A program made the translations under genes and the position numbers. 8,198 bases of DNA from an archaeon (lineage in GTDB: Archaea; Asgardarchaeota; Hermodarchaeia; Hermodarchaeales; Hermodarchaeaceae): the NCBI GenBank assembly GCA_016550425.1, contig JABXGS010000188.1, positions 1-8,198 of the forward strand, read 5' to 3'. Below the pieces are notes generated by a model. It was not told the DNA's origin. It searched no databases and was given only the letters and a program-made list of their open reading frames with translations. Shown here in pieces: positions 1 to 5,582 of this stretch (its first letter is position 1; every line of letters starts with the position of its first letter).

Positions 1-858
1 ATGGGAGGGGACATCACTGGCAAAGCTATCATACCAATCAAACAAGACGGTAATCATTATTCGTTAACATTCATGAACAAAACATACGAGATTGATACAC
101 AAGAAGAACTCGACCAGGTTATCAAAACTATTCGAAACAGTGGTTATTACCCATATATTGGATCCACCGATGAAATTCACAAAATAAGCGAAAATAAAAA
201 CGAGATTGACAAACTTTTCAACAAAGTTATGCACGATGAGCTAAAACGCTGGATTAAGTTGGCGGAAGAAAGACTGGGAGACTCAGAAATCAAGATGTTC
301 GTGTGTCCCGGAAACGATGATCGATTCGAAATCGACCCTGCTCTGAATGCTTCAGATTATGTTATCAATCCCGATAAAAAGGTCGTTATGATTGACGATG
401 ATCACGAGATGATCTCTCTCGGCTATGGCAATGTCACACCTTGGGAATGTCCTCGGGATATCCCAGAAGAGGAACTAGAAGAACGTATTGAAACAATGGC
501 ATCCAAATTACAAAATCCTAAATCAGCGATTTTCAATATGCACGTTCCACCGTATGATTCAACTCTCGATTTGTGCCCGGTATTAGCTGAAGTTGATGGC
601 GGTGAACTTCAAGTGCAAACGAAAGGAGGGCGAATTCAGGATCAACCCGTAGGCAGCAAAGCTGTACGTGCTGCCATCGAAAAGTACCAGCCCCTCCTAG
701 GTTTACATGGACATATTCATGAGTCACGTGGCTTCCATAAAATTGGGAGAACCCTAACTATAAATCCGGGCAGTGAATACCTCGAAGGGGTTCTCCGCGG
801 GGCTATCATTGACATTGAAAAGGACAAAATCAAGCATTTCATGTTAACGCAAGGATAA
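1..858 (+). CDS. Metallophosphoesterase (calcineurin-like), 5' end outside window
   Basis: Predicted metal-dependent phosphoesterase; the substrate (phosphomonoester, phosphodiester or nucleotide) cannot be read from sequence. Visible class motifs are GGD at residues 2-4, GNDD at 104-107 (the GNHE/GNDx motif), a metal-ligand histidine at 181 in an NMHVPP context, and GHIH at 237-240, in the order expected for the family. The first motif of the fold, the N-terminal DxH strand, is missing, and GGD lies right at the window edge. The ATG at base 1 is therefore almost certainly an internal methionine and the gene begins upstream. Residues about 15-100 form an insertion between GGD and GNDD rich in charged residues, which I believe typifies one prokaryotic subfamily. 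No signal peptide or membrane segment is seen in the visible part. The stop is TAA; the next gene is convergent, 41 bases away. Family call is firm, function is not. Confidence 0.85.
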   Translation: MGGDITGKAIIPIKQDGNHYSLTFMNKTYEIDTQEELDQVIKTIRNSGYYPYIGSTDEIHKISENKNEIDKLFNKVMHDELKRWIKLAEERLGDSEIKMFVCPGNDDRFEIDPALNASDYVINPDKKVVMIDDDHEMISLGYGNVTPWECPRDIPEEELEERIETMASKLQNPKSAIFNMHVPPYDSTLDLCPVLAEVDGGELQVQTKGGRIQDQPVGSKAVRAAIEKYQPLLGLHGHIHESRGFHKIGRTLTINPGSEYLEGVLRGAIIDIEKDKIKHFMLTQG

Positions 859-899
859 AGATCCTGTTTCCACTCAATAGTCTGAACTCACCCTCTCGA

Positions 900-2276
900 C
901 TAATTCCTCCAATCAACATCCGCCTTGAATAAAGTCCAAGGATGAGGAATAATATCGCGAGTATAAGGAGCCTGCCAAGCATATTCAGGATGTTCAGTAA
1001 AGAACTTCTTAGAATCGAACTTCAGATTACATGCTGGTCCCCAATGCGCCCACCACGATCCCACCTCACTCAGGGCACTTGTTACAACCTTTGCATCAGT
1101 AGTTCCAAAGGCCTCAAAGGGTCCACATTTCCATTCTTTTAATCCTCGCTTGTCATATTCTGTATGACCACAGATCGTGTTTGCTGAGGGTTGTTCTTTA
1201 TTCAAAGAAACATCAAAATGGTCGCTAATAATTCGTTGAGCTATTTCGACATCGATTTTACCTTTGAATTCCTCCATGAGCTGGAGCAGTCGTTGAGTTC
1301 TTGATGCACAAGAATGAGTCGCTCTCTGATTAAATGAAATACCCACACATTCATTTCTTACTTTCTCGTCGAGTGCCCAGTTAGAACCTACAAAATAACC
1401 ATTTTTCGTTCGACGAGTAGCATATTCATGAATACCAAGTTCTAACCAACCAATTTCATCAGTCTTCGCATCTCCCACAAGGTACGCGTTAGCCCACCCA
1501 CCATTATTACCCTCAATCATAGTGTTCATCCAGCTATCAATCGAATCAGCAAATTGAATCGCGAGGCGACCACGAACAAAGTAGGGGGTTTCATCATGTT
1601 TGAATTTACTTGCTCCGGTGATTGTAGTCTCAGCACACATAATCCCTGAAGCATTCATATCCCAATCTATTGTCGAACCACCTATTGCCCCTGGCCACGT
1701 ATGGATAAACATCTTATACCCTTCCGAGGGGCTCAAACTCATCATAATGTTGTAGGTCGTTCCGATGATATAGGAAAACCATGTGTTGTGACAGAGCACA
1801 ATCCGGTTGTCTTTAGTTGCCTCACCCGTAGCAATGAAAGCGCTGCAATGCCCGCTTTTTCTACGGGAATCTCGTGCATTTTCATGCTCCTTGGCATAAT
1901 GACACGAAAGGGTATCACCATACGCATTTATAGCGAGGATATCTTTCCAGCTGATATTCGTTATGCCTCGAAGGCGTATTCCTGCTTCAACCGCTTGAAT
2001 TTCTTCTTTGAGCGTTTCAGGGGTCATATGCCAACAGATTTTTTCCGCATCGGCTCGGAATTTTTTCCAAGGATATTTTTCTGCCTTATCGAGAAACATA
2101 CCCGTCTGTTTAACATTGGCTTGAATCTCATGAGCTAGCCAATAGCCATGTTGAAATCCCATCTGCTGACAATCGCCTGTAAGGTGGAGACGAATCCAAC
2201 CGTTAACATCCGTTCGATAGGATCCGCTCAATAATCTTGAAAGTTCATTTTTTTTGGGAAACCAAATGGAACTCAT
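900..2276 (-). CDS. Phospholipase B-like Ntn hydrolase (PLBD/C45-related)
   Basis: 458-residue amidase/acyl-hydrolase-type protein of the N-terminal-nucleophile fold. It follows the phospholipase B-like (Phospholip_B) pattern closely. A GHCSAF box puts the nucleophile at Cys144, preceded by a stretch expected to be removed or opened by autoproteolysis. HNTW at 163-166 matches the AHSSW-type motif, WPG at 194-196 matches SYPG, an SGxxxxETTI block lies near 210-219, and NNGGWAN at 257-263 precedes a VGDxKTxEIxxLELG block. The early GDCQQMGFQHG segment (34-44) is shared with the related C45 acyltransferases. Unlike the lysosomal relatives there is no signal peptide, so a cytoplasmic location is likely. 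Substrate is unknown: ester lipids, N-acyl amides or peptides are all possible. The ATG at 2276 has no clear ribosome-binding site, but a TATA-like box lies about 23 bases upstream, consistent with a leaderless transcript. It is divergent from the GldA-like gene. Confidence 0.8.
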   Translation of the reverse strand: MSSIWFPKKNELSRLLSGSYRTDVNGWIRLHLTGDCQQMGFQHGYWLAHEIQANVKQTGMFLDKAEKYPWKKFRADAEKICWHMTPETLKEEIQAVEAGIRLRGITNISWKDILAINAYGDTLSCHYAKEHENARDSRRKSGHCSAFIATGEATKDNRIVLCHNTWFSYIIGTTYNIMMSLSPSEGYKMFIHTWPGAIGGSTIDWDMNASGIMCAETTITGASKFKHDETPYFVRGRLAIQFADSIDSWMNTMIEGNNGGWANAYLVGDAKTDEIGWLELGIHEYATRRTKNGYFVGSNWALDEKVRNECVGISFNQRATHSCASRTQRLLQLMEEFKGKIDVEIAQRIISDHFDVSLNKEQPSANTICGHTEYDKRGLKEWKCGPFEAFGTTDAKVVTSALSEVGSWWAHWGPACNLKFDSKKFFTEHPEYAWQAPYTRDIIPHPWTLFKADVDWRN

Positions 2277-2294
2277 AGCCGTAATTATTTGCTC

Positions 2295-2304
2295 TATATC
2301 TAAA
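2295..2304 (-). promoter_or_regulatory. Candidate TATA box for the phospholipase B-like gene
   Basis: On the minus strand this reads TTTAGATATA. Its centre is about 23 bases before the ATG at 2276. In archaea transcription usually starts 22-27 bases downstream of the TATA centre, so the transcript would begin at or next to the start codon, which fits the lack of a Shine-Dalgarno site. Inferred from sequence only. Confidence 0.35.
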
Positions 2305-2318
2305 GCGTTTATGGATTG

Positions 2319-2326
2319 TTATAAAA
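2319..2326 (+). promoter_or_regulatory. Candidate TATA box for the GldA-like gene
   Basis: TTATAAAA sits about 100 bases before the ATG at 2424. A start about 25 bases downstream (near 2348) would give a leader of roughly 75 bases that includes the whole inverted repeat 2362-2418. A second, weaker TATA-like site (ACTTATAGAA, about 2351-2360) would start transcription inside the repeat, so the choice of promoter decides whether an RNA hairpin can form. Confidence 0.3.
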
Positions 2327-2361
2327 CACGACTATAGACTTTCGTGGGATACTTATAGAAG

Positions 2362-2418
2362 TTACTTCCAAATGCTCTTCGCCAAACCAATATCATGGGT
2401 GAAATATTTTGGAAGTAA
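2362..2418 (+). promoter_or_regulatory. Inverted repeat masking the GldA-like ribosome-binding site
   Basis: TTACTTCCAAA (2362-2372) and TTTGGAAGTAA (2408-2418) are perfect 11-bp reverse complements separated by 35 bases. The right arm contains GGAAG (2411-2415), the only plausible Shine-Dalgarno for the ATG at 2424. In RNA the stem would hide the ribosome-binding site; in DNA the arms could be a regulator site. The repeat is seen directly; its role is inferred. Confidence 0.5.
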
Positions 2419-2423
2419 GTCAG

Positions 2424-3518
2424 ATGAAGATATTCGGATCAGCAAGCCGCTATGTTCAAGGACGTGGTGCACTGGATGAGCTTGGAATGCACATCTCCAA
2501 AATCGGCAAACAAGCGTTGATTCTGGGTGGAAAAACAGCATTAAACATAACACGAAAACGAATCGAAAAAAGCCTTAATGAGTCCGAGGTCACCATCGTC
2601 GCTATAGACAACACGATTCGAATGTCTACTTATCCTACAATTGATCGTCTCACTGAGATTGGAAAAAAAGAGAAAGCCGACATCATCATTGGTGTAGGTG
2701 GAGGTGTTTCAGTCGATACAGCGAAGGCAGTAGCTCATAAAATCCAAGTACCAGTTGCATGCGTACCAACACAATGCGCAACTAACGCGGATGCAAGTGC
2801 GCTATCAGTCATTTATACTGAAAAACACGAATGGCTTGAGTACCTCTTTTATCCAAAGAACCCTAATTTAGTCTTAGTCGATCCTGAAGTGCTTGTAACA
2901 GCTCCAGCTAAATTTACAGTATGGGGAATGGGGGATGCACTAGGAGCTAACATTGAGGCAAAAGCTTGTGTTGCCCAGCCGAAAGCTTCCAGCCTTCTAT
3001 TTGGACGCCCCACTGCCGTATCCCCATGGATCGGTGAGTTATGCGAATACAACCTTCTCACTTATGGCTATCGCGCTGCAAAGGACCTTGAACAGAAACT
3101 AGTAACTCCCTATGTTGAACGAATCTTCGAATCAATCAAGCTTCTAAGTAGCCTTTGCGCTGAAAGCACGGGATTGGCAGCAGCACACGCCATTCATAAC
3201 GGTTTAACTTTCATTTCAGGAGTAAAAGCCAATCACGGTGAAATTGTTGCATTTTGCGTTTTAGTGCAAATGATACTAGAAAACAGGGAACCTAAGGAAA
3301 TCGAACACATAATGACCTGGGAACATCATGTGGGGCTTCCGATAACACTAGCTCAACTCGGGAATATCAACACTGAAGATCTTGGTGTTGCTGCTGAAAA
3401 AGCCTGTGACCCTAAAGACACCATGAGTAACATGCCTATCACTATTTCACCTGGCATGGTCAAAGATGCCATACTAGCAGCAGATAGTTGGGGAACAGCG
3501 TTTCACGAGGCGCATTAA
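2424..3518 (+). CDS. GldA-type glycerol/polyol dehydrogenase (iron-containing ADH superfamily)
   Basis: 364-residue NAD-dependent dehydrogenase resembling GldA, which oxidises glycerol to dihydroxyacetone. The nucleotide-binding motif GVGGGVSVDTAK lies at 90-101. The metal ligands align as Asp171 (in GMGDALGA), His255 (in AAAHAIHNGLT) and His271 (in ANHGE), the spacing expected of GldA (D171/H254/H271 type). The substrate loop is changed: the canonical TDAPTSALSV becomes TNADASALSV, so the catalytic-loop Asp is Asn121. Activity on glycerol is therefore not assured, and another polyol or hydroxy-ketone is possible. It is less like glycerol-1-phosphate dehydrogenase. A TTG at 2409 would add five residues (MEVSQ), but it lies before and overlaps the GGAAG ribosome-binding site, so the ATG at 2424 is preferred. 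It is followed 64 bases later by the aminotransferase gene on the same strand with no obvious terminator. Confidence 0.82.
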   Translation: MKIFGSASRYVQGRGALDELGMHISKIGKQALILGGKTALNITRKRIEKSLNESEVTIVAIDNTIRMSTYPTIDRLTEIGKKEKADIIIGVGGGVSVDTAKAVAHKIQVPVACVPTQCATNADASALSVIYTEKHEWLEYLFYPKNPNLVLVDPEVLVTAPAKFTVWGMGDALGANIEAKACVAQPKASSLLFGRPTAVSPWIGELCEYNLLTYGYRAAKDLEQKLVTPYVERIFESIKLLSSLCAESTGLAAAHAIHNGLTFISGVKANHGEIVAFCVLVQMILENREPKEIEHIMTWEHHVGLPITLAQLGNINTEDLGVAAEKACDPKDTMSNMPITISPGMVKDAILAADSWGTAFHEAH

Positions 3519-3582
3519 ATTCTCTTTGATAAGAAAATCTATCTCTTAATTAAAATCTAACAAATGGATGAAGCTGATCTAA

Positions 3583-4932
3583 ATGGGGTTAGTAAAGAAA
3601 GGACTGAAAATAGTCCAACGTGATAAGAATGCGATTGGACAAGCACTCCGGTTGGCCTATTATCCAGTAGTCGCAGTTCGCGCTGAAGGCTCGAAGGTGT
3701 GGGACAAGGATGGAAACGAATACATTGATTTCTTAGGTGGAGCCGCAGCTCTACCCATTGGTCATCGTCATCCCGCCGTTGTCAATGCCATCCACGAACA
3801 AGCAGATCGGCTAATTCATCATCCTCCACTCTACGGATATCATGAATTAGCAGTTGAGCTGGCTGAGAAACTAAATCAACTACCTCCAGGAAGTTTTCCC
3901 AAAAAGACCATTTATCAGCTTGCTGGTGCCGCGGCTATGGATCTTACAGTAAAACTTGTGAGAGTGGGAACTAAACGCACAAAAATCATTACTTTTCTCA
4001 AAGGGTATTATGGCGCACTTTATGGTGCTTTATCTTTGAGTGCATTTTCCACCATTCAACGGCGATACTTAGGTCCATTCATCCCAGAAATTTACCATGT
4101 TCCTTTTGCGGACTGTTACCGGTGTATCTTCAAACAAGAGTATCCTGACTGTGGTCTAGCTTGTTTAGACTACTTGAAAACGGTACTAAAACACCTCGTG
4201 CCTCCCCAAGAGGTTGCTGGAATTATTACAGAACCGGTTGCCTCTGATGGCGGTTATATATTTCCTCCAGTTGACTGGTTGAAAGGACTCCAAGAGATTT
4301 GTCAGGATCACGACATGCTCTTTGCACTTGATGAAATTCAAACGGGGTGTGGACGCTGTGGATCTTGGTTTCTTTCAGAACAATATGAGCTGACACCGGA
4401 TCTTGTTGCCTTTGGTAAAGGGTTTTCTGCAGGAGTTCCTTTAAGTGGTGTAATTGGTCGAGCTTCAGTAATGGATGAGTTAAAGCCTCCATCAGCCATT
4501 GGAACAGGTGTAGCTAATCCAATTGTATGTGCTGTGACACTCGCTGTATTGGATACAATAAAAAACCAAAATCTCATTGCGCAGGTTCTAAAGATGGGTG
4601 GGTATCTCAAAAAGAGATTAGACGAAATGAAAAAGGATCACCCACTTATCGGCGATGTTCGTGGCAAGGGCATGTTAATTGGTGTCGATTTGGTTAAGAA
4701 TCAGAAAACGCGCGAACCTGCCCGCCTCGAAGCTTCGAAAGTCTGTTGGCGATCTGGAGAGTTAGGTCTAATTCTAACAACTCTTGGAGAATCAGTGCTT
4801 CGCATATGTCCTGCCTACACACTTTCCCAAGAAGAAGCTGACAACGCCCTAGATATTATTGATAATGCCCTCACTGATGTTGAAAAAGGGAAAATACCTG
4901 ACCAAGTGGTTGCTTCTCTGTCTCCATGGTGA
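3583..4932 (+). CDS. Class III (GabT/OAT-type) PLP-dependent aminotransferase-fold enzyme
   Basis: 449-residue fold-type I PLP enzyme of the class III (omega) aminotransferase group, which also holds decarboxylases and amino-acid racemases. Visible: the N-terminal VWDKDGNEYIDF signature (39-50), GHRHP (60-64), ITEPVA (215-220), DEIQTG with the PLP-nitrogen Asp250 and Gln253, the PLP-forming Lys279 in FGKGFSAG, a GTGxxNP segment with Thr308, and the C-terminal RGKGMLIGVDL. Oddities: the usual GSEANE phosphate-cup motif is GAAAMD (115-120), and the YHG motif is YYG (142-144). Four cysteines (178, 181, 190, 194) lie in an insert found in some relatives. Transaminase, racemase and decarboxylase roles remain open. 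The start ATG fits the family N-terminus, with a weak GGATGA upstream at 3566-3571. It is probably co-transcribed with the preceding dehydrogenase. It ends 14 bases from the convergent zinc-ribbon gene. Confidence 0.82.
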   Translation: MGLVKKGLKIVQRDKNAIGQALRLAYYPVVAVRAEGSKVWDKDGNEYIDFLGGAAALPIGHRHPAVVNAIHEQADRLIHHPPLYGYHELAVELAEKLNQLPPGSFPKKTIYQLAGAAAMDLTVKLVRVGTKRTKIITFLKGYYGALYGALSLSAFSTIQRRYLGPFIPEIYHVPFADCYRCIFKQEYPDCGLACLDYLKTVLKHLVPPQEVAGIITEPVASDGGYIFPPVDWLKGLQEICQDHDMLFALDEIQTGCGRCGSWFLSEQYELTPDLVAFGKGFSAGVPLSGVIGRASVMDELKPPSAIGTGVANPIVCAVTLAVLDTIKNQNLIAQVLKMGGYLKKRLDEMKKDHPLIGDVRGKGMLIGVDLVKNQKTREPARLEASKVCWRSGELGLILTTLGESVLRICPAYTLSQEEADNALDIIDNALTDVEKGKIPDQVVASLSPW

Positions 4933-4946
4933 GCAGTCTGTTAATA

Positions 4947-5192
4947 TCATGGAGGAGAAAACATAATGATCGAAATGAGGAGGGAGGCTGCCGCAATGAT
5001 AATGACGATAATAACAGGAATGGCATTCATCAGCCGGTCTTTTCGGGCTTTCTTCTGAAACAATTTTTTATGTTCGGCATTACAATATTCCATTCCATAG
5101 CGCACAGGAGCACCACAGAGTTCACAATGAGAATGTTTAGGAACCTGCAAATGTGGTTGTGCTTCTTTATGCTTTTTCTGCTGCTTCGACAT
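4947..5192 (-). CDS. DUF2116-like zinc-ribbon protein with C-terminal membrane helix
   Basis: 81-residue small membrane protein. A lysine/glutamine/histidine-rich N-terminus (1-20) leads to a single zinc ribbon: CxxC at 23/26, Cys37 in EYC, and a fourth ligand position occupied by His41 (CNAEH where relatives have CxxEC). A basic stretch (KKLFQKKARKDR) follows, then one hydrophobic helix (about 57-78). Order and length match the archaeal DUF2116/COG4068 proteins, whose role is not known; nucleic-acid or protein binding at the membrane face is the usual guess. The basic residues before the helix predict a cytoplasmic ribbon. A TTG two codons earlier (5198) also opens the frame, but the ATG at 5192 is chosen because GGAG (5201-5204 on this strand) lies eight bases before it. 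The longer plus-strand frame over the same bases lacks family features. Confidence 0.75.
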   Translation of the reverse strand: MSKQQKKHKEAQPHLQVPKHSHCELCGAPVRYGMEYCNAEHKKLFQKKARKDRLMNAIPVIIVIIIAAASLLISIIMFSPP

Positions 5193-5229
5193 CTTCAAGT
5201 CTCCATTCGCCGTAGTGTTGTATCCAAGG

Positions 5230-5243
5230 TCTATTTATCTTTA
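5230..5243 (-). promoter_or_regulatory. Candidate promoter of the zinc-ribbon gene
   Basis: The minus strand reads TTAAAGATAAATAG, an AT-rich TATA-like box 38-51 bases before the ATG at 5192. A start about 25 bases on would leave a leader of about 20 bases containing the GGAG site. The GC-rich 5244-5282 block lies directly upstream of it. Weak, sequence-only inference. Confidence 0.28.
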
Positions 5244-5282
5244 AGCCCGAGAAGCCCCGGTCGTCAGGGTGGGGTAGTTCAC
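5244..5282 (+). ncRNA. IS200/IS605-IS1341 right-end / omegaRNA-tail-like remnant, tnpB absent
   Basis: The block reads as a CCGAGAAGCCCC arm, a 12-base middle, then GGGGTAGTTCAC. This is the arrangement I know from the 3' ends of TnpB-encoding IS605/IS1341 elements, where the AAGCCCC/GGGGTAGTTCAC hairpin is both the transposon right end and the 3' end of the omegaRNA scaffold, with the guide starting right after TTCAC. Only four C-G pairs plus scattered pairs remain in the stem (CCCC 5255-5258, GGGG 5271-5274), so it looks eroded. No tnpB or tnpA frame precedes it; the zinc-ribbon gene occupies that side on the other strand. It may be a dead fragment, a solitary guide RNA used in trans, or chance. 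Recognition is from memory of the motif. Confidence 0.45.
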
Positions 5283-5517
5283 CTTTATACTCAAAAAATC
5301 ACATCTGGCTAGGCGGAAGTGCAGTTCAACCCAAAATTCGTTTAGTGTATTTTCCTATTTGTGATCTCAGGGGATTATAGAACAAAAGACTACACCTGTA
5401 GATAGAAAAAGGAAATAAATTTTTGATTCCTGATTCAGACTTGGAACTAGAAATTCAAAATAGGCCACAAGAAAGTTATCAGAACTTAACTAGGTCGCTA
5501 ATTCCACGTTTTTTTGT

Positions 5518-5529
5518 GAAATTTTAAAA
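5518..5529 (+). promoter_or_regulatory. Candidate BRE/TATA promoter of the RuBisCO-like gene
   Basis: GAAA followed by TTTTAAAA (5522-5529) resembles an archaeal BRE plus TATA box. It lies 54 bases before the ATG at 5583, giving a predicted leader of about 30 bases. That leader contains GGGGGT (5567-5572), a partial Shine-Dalgarno about 10 bases before the start. A nearby CTTTATGA (5532-5539) is an alternative TATA. Confidence 0.35.
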
Positions 5530-5582
5530 AGCTTTATGAACTCTTAGCAATCCTTTGCCACTCACTGGGGGTTAAACCTAAT

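Larger units (their letters stand above)
5193..5582. other. AT-rich intergenic stretch between zinc-ribbon and RuBisCO-like genes
   Basis: 390 bases without a convincing gene, between divergent transcription units. It holds a probable promoter for the zinc-ribbon gene on the minus strand, a GC-rich IS605-end-like block (5244-5282), a small palindrome (CTACACCTGTAG, 5390-5401), a tandem TGATTC pair near 5424-5437, and a TATA-like box before the RuBisCO-like gene. I see no tRNA, C/D-box RNA or CRISPR repeat. The stretch 5290-5515 shows nothing else I can name. Confidence 0.6.

Noticed and set aside
1701..2138. Plus-strand open frame of 145 codons inside the phospholipase B-like gene
   Set aside because: Antisense to a gene with clear family motifs throughout; the translation shows no domain.
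2395..2418. Seven-codon leader frame before the dehydrogenase
   Set aside because: Too short to support as a gene and without a ribosome-binding site; mentioned only as a possible part of the hairpin's behaviour.
2424..3518. Glycerol-1-phosphate dehydrogenase (archaeal lipid synthesis)
   Set aside because: The SALSVIYT, GMGDALGA and AAAHAIHNGLT blocks follow GldA rather than the G1P dehydrogenase pattern.
3568..3582. Four-codon frame ending directly at the aminotransferase ATG
   Set aside because: Expected by chance; no sign of translational coupling beyond adjacency.
5283..5300. Guide-like sequence after the omegaRNA-like tail resembling CTTTATGAACTC near the RuBisCO-like promoter (5532)
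   Set aside because: The match needs a two-base gap, is short, and lacks the expected adjacent target motif.
4926..5312. Plus-strand open frame of 128 codons over the zinc-ribbon region
   Set aside because: It is antisense to a recognisable zinc-ribbon/membrane protein, has low-complexity N/D-rich and hydrophobic stretches typical of a shadow frame, and overlaps the aminotransferase end. The apparent GGAGGAG plus ATG near 4951-4968 is just the complement of the zinc-ribbon tail.
5305..5335. tRNA-like fragment with a GTTCAA-type T arm, or a second IS605-like tail (GCAGTTCAAC)
   Set aside because: No acceptor, D or anticodon stems can be built, and no CCCC/GGGG hairpin precedes it.
5390..5401. 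Small palindrome CTACACCTGTAG as an operator
   Set aside because: Five-base arms are common by chance in 390 bases and it is about 120 bases upstream of the predicted TATA box.
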